Shown here piece by piece: positions 46,371 to 57,844 of a stretch of DNA of 64,000 nt. Numbering within the stretch: the stretch's first letter is position 1; every line of letters begins with the position of its first letter. The position numbers were made by a program, and so were the translations under genes. The stretch lies in the NCBI GenBank assembly GCA_950022655.1, contig OX465579.1, forward strand, positions 177,763,263-177,827,262. The letters run 5' to 3'. Under the pieces are notes generated by a model. The model worked only from the letters and a program-made list of their open reading frames with translations. It searched no databases and was not told the DNA's origin. The DNA comes from Alentia gelatinosa. Lineage: Eukaryota > Annelida > Polychaeta > Phyllodocida > Polynoidae.

Positions 46371-46559
46371 ATCAGCGCCATAGAAATGCACGTCACCGAT
46401 TTAAAAAGTTTTAAATGCAAGTCAGTATCAGGAAAGTGAGGTTTCTTGATGGCCGATCTTTGGTATTGATACATTCATCGGTAACCAGTGGCCGATTTGA
46501 TTACACTACCAACAAAATATCGGTCAATTGAAATTAGGCACGCACGTATATTGTTATAT

Positions 46560-46695
46560 ACACAATACTGACTGGTTTTGTTTAGGAGTGGCCGTAATCC
46601 CCAAGTAGTTGACGCGTAGTAATATCCGAGCGACAGCAAGGATATCACGTCGTCAACTACGAGGCCTTCATAATCATCTTATAATTTATGTCTGC
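46560..46695. mobile_element. Family B-related hairpin
   Basis: GTAGTTGACGCGTAGTAATA, then TCCGAGCGACAGCAAGGATA and CGTCGTCAACTACGAGG form a hairpin with the same core as family B but different outer arms. A near relative lies at 58725-58820. Confidence 0.65.
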
Positions 46696-47664
46696 CTATG
46701 CCGAAAACAGAACCTATAACTCATAAATGATGAGTCAGAAAAGATTGATATTTTTTACCATGTAATATTGTTGAAATAGTTCTGCAATCCAAACTTATTA
46801 GATATCTGGTGAGAGCTTATTGCCGATTTCAAACAATATTGAAGAAAAGAGACTGCAAGGAAAAACACAGCAATAATCTTGTTGACATAGATCCCCACAC
46901 CTGAAACTAATCCGGTTTTTACGGCATCGTATCACGTGAAAGGAGATAAAACCTGTTTGTCAAAACCACCTGTAGTTTAATGACACCTGACTGGAGATTC
47001 CCGAGATTCGCCAAATGTATGATTCACAAATCAGGGTGCAGAGACCCATGCAGTCCACCCTGTGACTCCTTTTTGTACCTGCTCCATATATCAACATAAC
47101 GATCCACGGTGCTGGTTTCAGAGACTGGCCAAAACGGTGCCAAATCGTGAAGAAAAACTGAACAAAATAATGGAGCTCTGCCCACAAAAACCACCCATGC
47201 GTGACGGCCAGTGACCGCTGTCATCACCAGTGTCACGAAGTCACTGGCGCGTGTCCAAGACCACTCAGATTACGATCCTCAAATGCACGATTATCAAATT
47301 ATCAAAACCTGATTTGGATTTGAGGAATTCCACTCCGAATTTTCCCTGTGTGAACCCCCTCCACCTTCCCCACCGTTACTCGGCCCGGATTCCGGTGGCG
47401 GTTTCTGCCAGTGATTGGGTGCACTCTCCATTATAATACGTGGACAAACACGGGATCTTTGGTTTGAATATTTGATAAGCGGGCGGTAAGTAAACTGACG
47501 GATTAAGTCCAGGGTCCCCAAAGTGCACTGTGCGGGGGTCGGGGGTGTTTGTGAGAGACAGAACAGATAAAAGGAGGAGAGGGGTAAGGAATAACACCAT
47601 TCCCCTCATCACTTCTCTATCGTACTTTTTGTTTATTGAGCCCGGGGAAATGCGCTCATTTACG

Positions 47665-47850
47665 TCATCTAGAGGTTAGAATGCTCACACAGGCTTTCAG
47701 CTTACTGCAAATAATCTTACACTTCACTATCCATGCACCAATTATAAAAGCCTGGCGAAATGGACAGGTGTCCAGTATCCCAATCTGACCGTATCCCTGC
47801 CCCACTACTGACTTGGTTCCTTTAAATAGAACTTTCATGGCTGAGTGACC
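47665..47850 (-). mobile_element. Family K repeat fragment
   Basis: ACGTCATCTAGAGGTTAGAA and TTACACTTCACTATCCATGC match the start of the 32020-32420 copy. It ends just before the unidentified 138-aa open frame. Confidence 0.55.
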
Positions 47851-47860
47851 ATGTCAAAGT

Positions 47861-48277
47861 GTGTGCATTCTATGCATATATCATATGGACAGAAATCACA
47901 TATCAATTGACTATGATAGTAGTGCCAAATATATGGATGTTCCAGATGATACCCCATCTGAAGATGTCAAAATAACTCTTAGAAGTAGATGGAAAACAGA
48001 TGACAAATATGTTAGTAAGAGGACTACCAAGGGCACTAGTACTCCAAATGAAGTACCTTCAAGCAAAACAAACTTGAGTGCATCAAGCGCTAAGGGGCTA
48101 TCAGAGAGCGAACTGAGTGGCATTGCTGACCTATTAGCCAGAGAAGTAGGGCAGTTGACCAAGACCCTAAATGAAAAATTCAGTTACAACCAGGACAAAT
48201 TGAATGTGATCTGTGGTATGCTAGACCAGGCACAAGTCAAAATCAAAAATGTTAGCCAGAAAATGAAAAACATCTGA
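47861..48277 (+). CDS. Unidentified 138-aa open frame with coiled-coil-like C-terminus
   Basis: I do not recognise this protein. It is hydrophilic and protein-like: an N-terminal segment rich in Asp and Ser (SIDYDSSAKYMDVPDDTPSE), a basic Ser/Thr-rich linker, then a heptad-like amphipathic region (about residues 80-138, for example ADLLAREVGQLTKTLNEKF) that looks helical and coiled. The start could be Met1 or the Met at residue 9. It lies inside the GAREM intron on the opposite strand. A family K repeat ends just upstream and a family E element begins about 80 bp downstream. No introns, poly(A) tail or clear poly(A) signal are visible. It could be an intronless nested gene, a retrocopy, one exon of a gene, or an accessory frame of a transposon. 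Of the unassigned frames here it is the least repeat-like. Confidence 0.4.
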   Translation: MCILCIYHMDRNHISIDYDSSAKYMDVPDDTPSEDVKITLRSRWKTDDKYVSKRTTKGTSTPNEVPSSKTNLSASSAKGLSESELSGIADLLAREVGQLTKTLNEKFSYNQDKLNVICGMLDQAQVKIKNVSQKMKNI

Positions 48278-48360
48278 AAAGAGATATACCAAAATATTGA
48301 TATTGTCTTACTTTTATTTTATGAGATTTTGGTATACCGCGCTCTTCCATTATGAATGGA

Positions 48361-48725
48361 AATAACATATGCTCCTAGTTATTATATACCAATGTGTGAA
48401 TGTCTCACTTTTACTGACCAGAAGTATGGATTCCGTTCGTCACTGAGGGACGAAATAATATTCATACGTCCCTTCGTACCACGTGACCATTGTCATTCTC
48501 GAAAAAGTGCGTTGCAAAGTGGTATTTTTAATGGTTTCGAGATATATAATAATATTATTACTATATATACCTCTCGATCGTTTAAAAAACCCGTTTAATA
48601 AAATTTATTGCTCTGCGAAAACCACTGCCATTCACTACGGCCTGTGTCACAGCAGGCGCGAACATTATTTATACTACACCCCTAGCAGCGGGTAGTATTT
48701 CAGCCATAGGTGTATAGTAATAGTT
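48361..48725. mobile_element. Family E MITE copy
   Basis: AATGTCTCACTTTTACTGAC, ATATTCATACGTCCCTTCGT and ACCACGTGACCATTGTCATT match 9640-9770. The TACACCCCTAGCAGCGGGTA module at about 48672 is the shared second module in reverse. Confidence 0.7.
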
Positions 48726-48778
48726 TTAAAGTTATTCCTACGGTTACACTTGCAGCAGGGTTGAGATGAATACACAAC

Positions 48779-49400
48779 ATTGACTGGTGCCAGATACAAG
48801 CAGCCATATGAGGAGTTGACACATAGTAATATCCGAGTGCAAGGGAGGATATTGCACATAGTCCACTCCGGGGAGCATATGACTGCTTGTATCTGGCACT
48901 AGTCAATATTGTATTTGTTATCCACATTTTCTGGACAAGTGACATGTCAATATCAATTAAATTTAGTTATGCACTATTTTTCGATACATACTATTTTTCC
49001 GTATGTGCCCCCCAGAGCATACAGCATATCCGTATATTCCGGGTATGTCCATACAAACTCCCTATGCGTTTTCTATGTACACTTTGTATTAGGTGGATAT
49101 ATCTGTATGCTCCAGGTATGGTGATACACACTCCCTATTTGTATGTTCTATGGACACTTTGTATTAGGTGGATATATCCGTAAGCACTGGGTATGTCCAT
49201 ACACACTCCCTATGTGTTTTCCATAGACATTTTGTATTAGGTGGATATATATCTATGCTCCGGGTATGGTGATACACACTCACTATGTGTTTTCTATGGA
49301 CACTTTGTATGAGGTGGATATATCTGTATGCTCCGGGTATGGTAATGGTATGGTGATACACACTCCCTATGTGTTTTCTATGGAAACATTGCATCAGGTG
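48779..49400 (+). mobile_element. Family B snap-back MITE with tail array
   Basis: An almost perfect hairpin at 48779-48904: GACTGGTGCCAGATACAAGC pairs with GCTTGTATCTGGCACTAGTC around ATAGTAATATCCGAGTGC. The tail has about five GCTCCGGGTATGGTGATACA units of roughly 73 bp from 49040 to 49400, one with a small internal duplication (GGTATGGTAATGGTATGGTG). Confidence 0.82.
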
Positions 49401-49680
49401 GGTAATAAATCATACAACTCGATGAGGTTGATGTTATCCACTGAACTCAGCCTTACAACCTCATTCCGTAAATAACATCAGGCCCCCAACTCGTTTTGTA
49501 TGATGTACGACCGATGTGTTCTATAAATACCGCATCTAACTGGAACACTCTCCTCTCATCAGAATCTGAATGATGTGTGGTGGTTATAAACCACACACAT
49601 AAACCTCCCTTCTCCCCCACACATCACTGACTCCACGCCGGGGGAATACGAAAGTAGTCCCGGTCACTTCATCAGTATGC

Positions 49681-49757
49681 CGCCGACCCTCCCCGAGCCT
49701 CGCCGAGCCTCGCCGAGCCCCGCCGAGCCGCCCCGAGCCGCCCCGAGCCGCCCCGAC
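49681..49757. repeat. 10-bp GC-rich minisatellite (about eight units)
   Basis: Units CGCCGAGCCT / CCCCGAGCCG follow each other without length change. The sequence is unrelated to the 46241 decamer array but has the same 10-bp period and CpG richness. Confidence 0.93.
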
Positions 49758-49969
49758 ACGCAACGATGGCTTTCATTGAGCTGTTTTATGTCAGAATGAA
49801 GTTATTACGATCCTTCACTCTCGTGGGAGCTCCGCGGATAAATGGCAGGTTTGATGTAAGTACGTAAGTTATACACGGACACTTATATCGAGAAGGTATC
49901 GCACTTTACTCTATTATCCATCGTATACAAAGACCTCATTGAAAATGTATGGTATATAGTCTCGATAAC

Positions 49970-50665
49970 AATTTACGGTTCGCAGGGAATAGGTAAACTA
50001 TCATCTCGTTTTGTAGTTTGTACAGCATGGCCAGATCGTTATATATATTATTTTATTATCCATCGTATACAAAGCCCCCATTGAAAATGTATGGGGATTC
50101 AGTAAACCACGACCCATTGTATAAAACCTGTCAGATACCATAACTGTGGTATACGGATTCAAACCTGTGGTATACAGCCTCAAAACCATGGTATAGGGGG
50201 AAAATAGCCCCTTTGTGCTGTAGAGCAAAGAAAAAGTGCCTATTGTCATGTCCTTTGATATGGCAATTGCTGGATTTAATTTCTTCGAAAAGATGGATGA
50301 TAGATACAACAAAAGGTGGTTTTGTGAACAGGCGGCTCTGTAAACCACTCGAGGTTGACGTTGATTTTGCCCAACAACTGATATTTTAGTTAACGCTTAC
50401 GGAACAGTGCTCCGTATTTTCTCGTACGATACTCTTTAGGTTATATGGCAAAGCGGTAATTAATGGGTTTAATTCATACGAAAAGATGGATAATAAATAC
50501 AACAAACGATGGTTATGTGGACAGGCGGCTCTGTAAACCACTCGAGGTTGACGTCGTAATACACTCGCTAGCGCTCGTGTATTACTACGCGTCAACCTCT
50601 CGTGGTTTATGGCCGCCTGTCCACAAAACCATCGATTATTGTCTATATATCCTATGCATACTGCC
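49970..50665. mobile_element. Family H/A composite with hairpin
   Basis: 49970-50040 has H arms (ATCTCGTTTTGTAGTTTGTA). 50045-50350 and 50460-50665 are A copies. The second A copy ends in a long hairpin (50515-50635): GTGGACAGGCGGCTCTGTAA pairs with GGTTTATGGCCGCCTGTCCA around CTCGCTAGCGCTCG. 50430-50457 holds CTTTAGGTTATATGGCAAAG, the empty site for the insertion at 57901-58311. Confidence 0.75.
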
Positions 50666-50915
50666 CGCTGCCAACTATGACGTATATAGCCGTACATCAT
50701 ACTGTGACGTACGCGGTATGTGATCACGTGACTAGCTAAAATTTCGCCATTTTAAGGTATATAATAATACGAAAACAGGCTGACTGTCTTCGTACGTCAA
50801 AATACTTGGTAAAATTATCAATCAGATACATCCCTCGGCATTTGGTGGTATCCGATCAATAATTTTACCGCGTATTTTGACGTACGAAGACAGTCAGCCA
50901 GTTTCTATATAATTA
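50665..50915. mobile_element. Family G snap-back MITE
   Basis: The hairpin pairs GACTGTCTTCGTACGTCAAA with TTTTGACGTACGAAGACAGT, and GTAAAATTATCAAT with ATCAATAATTTTAC. It is preceded by the shared modules ATACTGCCCGCTGCC and CCATTTTAAGGTATATAATA. The related copy is 56715-56950. Confidence 0.75.
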
Positions 50916-51642
50916 CAATTTATCAGTTACAGATGGAGGTAATGTTATATGGAGACGGGATTAGGGTGTCTGAATGAAACCCGTTCCGAGTTGTTTTATG
51001 GTTGTATTTACACGTATCGAGTTGGAAGAACAAGGTGCACCAAAGCAATGAGGGGGTAGCTTTCACTGAGGCAGACTCAATCTGTCTTCTTATTATGTAC
51101 CTGAATATCATTTTATTACCTGCGGATACTTACTATATTCACCCATTACTCTGTTGATGTCTATGTAAACGTCAACTACTTAAGGGAAACTGGGGTCTGT
51201 TGAATAACTTACGCCTATAACAAATGAGGGTACTAGGAGACCTCGTAGGAGGGTTATCGTTTAATGACATCCAAACTCGATCATCAAGACCGTCCTCGCC
51301 GTCCACAAGGTCGTCAATGAGTGCAGAATGGGTAACTACGCGAGTACTTACTTACCTTGGTAGGATTTTCAAGGGGAATATAATGTCAAGGGGTTATAAC
51401 GAGCCTGCGGCATTACTTTGAGTGCCCTAGAATATCGGCGACATTATCAACTATTACTTATTATCAACTCATGTAACCTATATGTGATTTGGTTGTTGAC
51501 TACATTGACTTTTGTAAACAGCCCAGACTCTGTATTCTTATAATGGAAGACCACCTACATTTAGGTGAATTATATGTGAAATTAAAAAAAAATAATAATA
51601 AAGAAAAAAATCCCTTGGGGTAATTGGAGATGAGAAAGACTG

Positions 51643-52092
51643 GGGCCCGTTTAATAATCTAGGATCTTACATGTAGACCCTTTTCTGTATGCCAGAGAGA
51701 CCCAGGGAGGAAGTGGGTCAACTTTATTCAACACTTATGGACGACCTTATGGACGGCTAATACTGTCTTAGCGAACAAACTTGAATATCATTAAACAACA
51801 AACCTTGTACGAGGTACAGAAAAGGGTCTTTATCCTACCCCTAATAAAAAAGGCCATAGGCTTAGCATGGGATTTGTTTATGTCACGGGTGTGACATAAA
51901 GTGTTGTTTATGTCACTACTTTCTGATACTGAAAAAATGTGGAAATGGGGTAGGATAAAATCTAGACGCCACTCGTTTGAGTCTGAGTTTATTTATGCCA
52001 CACAAAATGCGTGGCATAAATAAACTCAGACTCAAACATGTGACGTCTCTTGATATTATTTAAGATCCGAGATTATTCAACAGGCCCCTGAT
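51643..52092. mobile_element. Family I MITE with inserted TATCCTACCCC element
   Basis: The outer ends, GGGCCCGTTTAATAATCTAG and GAGATTATTCAACAGGCCCC, are inverted. From about 51835 to 52065 the element is interrupted by one starting TATCCTACCCCTAATAAAAA. The hairpin at 51975-52037 within the insert has perfect 27-bp arms (GTTTGAGTCTGAGTTTATTT...) and a 9-nt loop (ACAAAATGC). Confidence 0.8.
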
Positions 52093-52339
52093 TGCGGGTG
52101 GGAGGAAACCGGAGTTTCGAGGGTTCAGAAGTTTTACATTCCGTCACGTTGTAGAATTCCGGTTCCCACACTGCGAGGAACTTCGGAATTCTATGAAGAT
52201 GTCATTGGGATGGGTTAAATATTATGTCATGTGAGATAATAATACCAGTCAATGACGCCGTTGTTTGCTTCCAACAGGGCCTCGAAGCTGCATTGTTATT
52301 TTTGTTATATGTAGGAGGTATTCCCATATACCCATTTCA

Positions 52340-53215
52340 GAACACTCTATAATTACATACCGCTGCTGGGGGTGCAGTAATTATGAGTTATGTAGCGAGG
52401 CTGATGTTTTCGTCCGGGCTGATGTTTCGATCACGTGATATAAAGAGCGCCGGGACGAAAACGTAGCTGTTGCAGTTACTCGATAAGGGTGACCATTTTT
52501 CTTGGGGCTATCATAAGTAAAGAAATAACTTTTTATCGATATTTGAAGGTATATAAGAATAGGGAAACCAAGTACTGGTAAGCAAAAGTTAAAGTTACTC
52601 GGTGAGGACCGGGAAATTTACTGGACGCGGCTGACGCCCTGGGCAGTAATTTTTCCCGTCCTCACCTCGTAACTTTGAACTTTTGCTCACCAAAACATAG
52701 TTTGCCTCTATTCCTATACACCTATGGCTGTACACTCTATGCTTACACCACGTTCTTGGGGGTGGAGTAACTTAAGTATACTACCCAAGGTTGCTGTATA
52801 CTACCCAAGGTTGACACGTGACCAAAAGCTATCGGCATGATTTCGGAGTCTGCAAAATGTAAACATAATGTCCGACAACCTAATGCATCAATATAGTTAT
52901 GACGTCGCCGTGACGTTGTCGCATAGCAACCTGCATAGCAACCTGTATAGTTGCTATGAAACGGACAGGGAATGGGCAGGACGAAAACATAGCGTCTGAA
53001 GTTACTCTATAAGGTTGGCCATGGCTTCTTAGACTATTTCAGGTAAAGATATCTCCATATTTATCGATAATTGAAGGTATATAGGAATAGGGAAACCAAG
53101 ATCCCAGTGAAAAATGACTGGCTGCGGCCAAGGCTTTGGGCAGTAATTTTTCCAAGCCTTACGTCGTAACTATGACTTTCTTTCACCGGTACATAGTTTG
53201 CCTCTAATCCAGTAA
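52340..53215. mobile_element. Family F elements, two adjacent copies
   Basis: Copy 1 has TACCGCTGCTGGGGGTGCAG (52360), CGGGACGAAAACGTAGC, TTGAAGGTATATAAGAATAG and a hairpin, GGTAAGCAAAAGTTAAAGTT ... AACTTTGAACTTTTGCTCAC (52575-52692). Copy 2 (52900-53215) repeats GGACGAAAACATAGCGTCTG, TTGAAGGTATATAGGAATAG and a shorter hairpin. Confidence 0.72.
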
Positions 53216-53564
53216 TCTCCTGATCTCTTTTACACAGGGAACTCTTGCACTGTTTCTCTTTATTTCACAGTATAACAATCGCTGTTGATAATGTTCCGTA
53301 TCGGGGGTGTTTTGGGAGGTGCAGATCTGTTTTGGCGACCAACACCTTGTTCTGTGTACAATCTCTGTTGCCATCGACATCAGATAAGGACTGGGTTTAT
53401 TCGGGGCCAGCCCTAAGGAGCAGGGGGTGCTTTGTGCTTCTCCGTTTGCCAAGGATTGCTTTGGTAACGTACTTTGGTAGGAAATACAGATCATGTTTTA
53501 TTCACAGTGGAGAGTGTAATCACATGCCATGTCGACCTCGGCTTGAAGAGTGCGGCCACACTGC

Positions 53565-54005
53565 ACTGCTCGACTGTTTATAAGGCACACTGCACTGCTC
53601 CACTGTTTATCACACTGCACTACTTGCCTATTCATCAGCGACACTGCACTGCTCGACTGTTTATAAGGCACACTGCGCTGCTCGACTGTTTATCACACTG
53701 CACTGCTTGCCTATTCATCAGCGACACTGCATTACTCGAGTATCTATTAGTCACACTGCACTACTCGAGTGTTTATCAAAAATGCTGCACTGCTCGCCTG
53801 TTCATCAGTCACACTGCAATGCTCAAATGTTTTTAGTGACATTCCACTGTTTGCCTGTTTATCAACTACACTGAAATGAACTGCTTGCCTGTTTATCAGT
53901 CACACTGCAAAACTCGGATGTTCATCACACTGCACTGCTCCACTGTGTATCACACTGCACTGCTCCACTGTATATCATACTGACACTGCACTACTCGACT
54001 GTTTG
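53565..54005. repeat. Minisatellite of CACTGCACTGCTCGACTGTT units
   Basis: About 15 units of 22-36 bp, such as CACACTGCACTGCTCGACTG followed by TTTATCAG, with variable length and spacing. The 120-codon frame is an artefact. Confidence 0.85.
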
Positions 54006-54054
54006 TTTGGTTGGATTTAATGTCTAGTCAACCATTATAGGTCCTTACCAGACT

Positions 54055-54195
54055 TTCTCAAGGTTCTTTTACACCATGAGGGTGGTGATCGAATCTATGT
54101 GATGAATTCAGGTAGAAATCTCACCCCTGCACATTTACCGAGGTGAGAATTCTTTTACTTCCCACACCATATAGACATGGTATGAGAAGGATTCT
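54055..54195. mobile_element. Family J fragment
   Basis: TTTTACACCATGAGGGTGGT, ATCTCACCCCTGCACATTTA and CATATAGACATGGTATGAGA match the J copy at 54535-54660. Confidence 0.65.
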
Positions 54196-54479
54196 GCTCG
54201 ATTGTGTATTACACTGCACTGCTTGCCTGTTTATCAGACACTGCGCTACTTGAGCCAATACTGTCCGATCGATTTTGTATACAGCACATAGCCTTCCCTG
54301 CATGTGGACTGCCATCTGCCCTTGATGCTGAATATGTTTCGCCCACCTGAGGTTTGGCTCTGAATTGTCAATGACCAGATTAGCTCAGAGGGTGGCCCCT
54401 GACTGGTGGCATCACATCACACTGGAACGTGAACCCTCTCTCAGGTAGCCGGGGAAGCAGGCTAGGTTTGTTTGAATGT

Positions 54480-54880
54480 ACCAGAGGAACCTGAGGGTAT
54501 GTAGGGACTATCTCAAGGTTCAGCTTTTCTCCTTGGTTTTACACCACAAGGTGGTGATCTAATCTATGAGATGAATTCAGGTAGAAGTCTCACCCCTACA
54601 CATTTACTGAGGTGAGAATTCTTTTACTTCCAACAAGATATAACCATGGTATGAGAAGGACTGGTCTTTGATATAACAGTAAGTCTACAACTGCTGAGGA
54701 TGAAGGAGAAAGGTGGCTGTACATTATACCACATAGACATGGTATAAGAAGGTCTGACCTTTGATATAGCAATAAGTCTTGGGTGAAAGAGAAAGGTGGC
54801 TGCAGTGGGACTTGAACCCACAACCTGGGATTACTGGCCCAGTACTTTTACCACTAACTCCCCAACCCCTATTTGGGCTG
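54480..54880 (-). mobile_element. Family J element with tRNA-like SINE head
   Basis: On the minus strand 54795-54868 resembles a tRNA: an A-box-like GAGTTAGTGGTA and a perfect B-box-like GGGTTCAAGTCCC (54808-54820), followed downstream by the family J body (units with CACCTTTCTCC). This identifies J as a tRNA-derived SINE. It is not taken as a tRNA gene because a full cloverleaf is not evident and it is fused to the repeat body. Confidence 0.7.
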
Positions 54881-55480
54881 CTTAATTAAGGATACCAGTG
54901 GTGAATCCTTGGTGAACCCACAGTTCTGGGCTACTGAGTTGATTGCTAACAGATTAGCTGAGGAATGTATTATAGACATGGCACTGTGGGTCGATTACCA
55001 AAATAGAAATTTGGAGATTTTCCCCATCCTAACAAAACAAATATTATAAAGTAAGATAAATGGTTTCAGTCCCCACATTTGTGAAAGAACTGAACATTCA
55101 GCTTATCTATTTACTGAAGTTATAAATATCCTATCCAAAAGATTTTAAATTAATCAGGAAAAACCTCCCATGATTAAAACTATGATATAAAATAACCAAT
55201 GCTGTCTGGTATTTCGATTTCATTTTTTTATGTCTTTCATTGTACCCAAATTAGGGGTCATTAAAAAGATATAGGAAATATCTTAAATATGGAATTTACT
55301 GCCTCAGGGAGACACGGAAAGGGCTACTGGCCATGGAATGGGGCTGGGGTATGTGGGGGTATTTAAACCATTATTTATTAGTGTGAGTTAGGCCCAATTA
55401 ATTCTCACTTTGTTTGACACAAGAAAAACTAAATCTTATACCATCTCGGAATTTAGCATACTGAGACAGGTGAATGACTA
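54880..55480. other. Sequence without recognised gene
   Basis: AT-rich intron sequence. No coding frame or partnered repeat was seen. Confidence 0.4.
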
Positions 55481-55745
55481 TGGTATGATAATATTTTTGT
55501 CCCTTAGACTTAATATTGGTAACCCGTTCTCCATGCCCTTACCAGTATTGCAGTCCATTCTTCATGGCCTATATCCTGTGTGTCATTCATTTTGAAGTGT
55601 GTACAGGGGAGAGATAGATAAATAAAGCATCTCTAACTCGTTTTAATGCTGTGTGATATTCACATGACTGTCGCCTCGTTCATATCACTCCACATCAGAC
55701 TTATGGAGAATGATGACTTTGACCAAAACTTGTTGGTTTCTATTT
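55480..55745 (+). mobile_element. Family C1 MITE copy
   Basis: TTAGACTTAATATTGGTAAC, CATGGCCTATATCCTGTGTG, TGTCGCCTCGTTCATATCAC and CAAAACTTGTTGGTTTC match 7415-7720 in order and orientation. Confidence 0.7.
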
Positions 55746-55749
55746 CAAT

Positions 55750-56710
55750 ACAGTTCGGATTATTTATTCCACTTACTGAAAAAACACCACATATACATTT
55801 GACATGGTATAACATATTTTTTTTACAAATGTTATCAGGATTAGCATTATCTGATTTAAACTACAATATCTAAAAGATCTGCAATAATCTTTATAGTTTG
55901 ATGTCAGGTTTTTGATGCTATAGATCTAGCTTACACTGTCCATATGTACTATTAGAATGATCTATTTCAATTCCTGGCAAGAAACCAGGTATATAGACCT
56001 CGGCCCTTCACCAAACAAGATTATTTACTTTGCAGAAAAACTCCAGGTCAACTGGAATTCCTGATCCCAGGACATTTATAGTACGCCACGAAGAACAAAC
56101 ATCACATGAACTCCAACACACATCGCTTTATAAATTTGAAATTTTAGGAAACGTTCTTCATCTCTGGATTTCACTATCCCGGCGTTTACACTAGAAAACT
56201 AAATACGTGTAGATTGTCAGCCAATAGTCGCCAGGTGGTGGCAATGTCCACAGCGAAAATCATCGACGTCAGAATTTACCCGAGCTTTCACACTGACGAC
56301 TATGATTTTTCACAGAATCGCCGTCCATTTAGACGACTTATTCAAGACGGCTTGAAATAGTCGCCGGTGTCAGAGCGTGTCCAATAGTAGTGAAGTGGTA
56401 CTTTATTGCATAATCAGATGTAATCAGACGATTTGCAGTCGCCACGCTCTTGGCGTTTATATTAGACAATTTCTAGACTTTTGCATCTGAATTTCGTCAG
56501 GTTCAAGAATCGCCGCGTATAATCGTCTAGTGTAAACGCCAGGTGACGTGCACTTATTCATGACTGTAGTAGGTACACCCTGACCAGTTTCATTAATCTG
56601 ATGAAATGATATGTGCAACAAATAAACAGATAATATGACTCTGGATTGGATTTGAGAATTCCGATCCGATTGTGATTTGACAGAAAAAAATAATCCTCCA
56701 ACCATATTTT
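55750..56710. other. Sequence without recognised gene; one possible inverted-repeat element
   Basis: GGCGTTTACACTAGA (about 56179) and TCTAGTGTAAACGCC (about 56527) are inverted, with a further GGCGTTTATATTAGACAAT at 56452. This suggests a MITE of about 360 bp at 56179-56541. No coding sequence. Confidence 0.55.
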
Positions 56711-56714
56711 GTAT

Positions 56715-56960
56715 TATATGAAAACTAGCTTACTGTCTTCATACATCCTGATGCCGCTGGGTATGTGATTAATACAGTTACCCACTATTTTGACGTACGA
56801 AGACAGTAAGCCTATTTTTGTATTATCATATACCTAAAATTGGCGATATTTTATCTAGTCACGTGATCATATACCCCGTTCGTCACAGTGTGGCGTACGG
56901 GTATAAATACGCCATGGGTAGGAGCAGGAGTATACGTAGTTCATACAGCCACAGGTATGT
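56715..56960. mobile_element. Family G snap-back MITE copy
   Basis: The hairpin pairs GCTTACTGTCTTCATACATC with TTTGACGTACGAAGACAGTA. TCACGTGATCATATACCCCG follows. It resembles 50665-50915 in reverse module order. Confidence 0.7.
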
Positions 56961-57130
56961 GATAATATAACTGAAACCTGGCCTTTAGCAATGTGGTGTA
57001 CGCCATGGGAACAGTTTTGAAGTAGCATTTCTTAAGAACAGAATTTAGCACTGATCATTGTAGATGTTTTATGGACCCTTCCCTGGATCTGGCATTGTGC
57101 AGTCTGGCGGTGTCACGTGGTGCTGACTCG

Positions 57131-57820
57131 ACCTGACCTACAGAGGGAGAACTGACTGAGGTCATAAGGAGGGTAGTCTCGTTACGTGTGGCCGGGGATT
57201 ACCACGGACCTGACCTACAGAGAGAGAACTGACTGAGGTCATAAGGAGGGTAGTCTCGTTACCTGTGGCCGGGGATTACCACGGACCTGACCTACAGAGG
57301 GAGAACTGACTGAGGTCATAAGGAGGGTAGTCTCGTTACGTGTGGCGGGGATTACCACAGATCTGACCTACAGAGGGAGAACTGACTGAGGTCATAAGGA
57401 GGGTAGTCTCGTTACGTGTGGCGGCGATTACCACGGACCTGACCTACAGAGAGAGAACTGACTGAGGTCATAAGGAGGGTAGTCTCGTTACGTGTGGCCG
57501 GGGATTACCACGGACCTGACCTACAGAGGGAGAACTGACTGAGGTCATAAGGAGGGTAGTCTCGTTACGTGTGGCCGGGTATTACCACGGACCTGACCTA
57601 CAGAGAGAGAACTGACTGAGGTCATAAGGAGGGTAGTCTCGTTACGTGTGGCGGGGATTACCAGGGACCTGACCTACAGAGGGAGAACTGACTGAGGTCA
57701 TAAGGAGGGTAGTCTCGTTACGTGTGGCGGGGATTACCAGGGACCTGACCTACAGAGAGAGAACTGACTGAGGTAATAAGGAGGGTAGTCTCATTACCTG
57801 TGGCCGGGGATTACCATGGA
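57131..57820. repeat. 76-77 bp minisatellite (nine units)
   Basis: ACCTGACCTACAGAG starts at 57131, 57208, 57285, 57361 (ATCTG variant), 57437, 57514, 57591, 57667 and 57743. Units alternate between 76 and 77 bp because of a single G (GGCCGGGG or GGCGGGG). AACTGACTGAGGTCATAAGG is constant in nearly all units. Confidence 0.95.
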
Positions 57821-57844
57821 TCATCCGCTTACCGGACTTCTTTA

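Noticed and set aside
54795..54868. Functional tRNA gene
   Set aside because: A and B box-like motifs are present, but it continues into a SINE body, and I could not draw a full cloverleaf with a clear anticodon.
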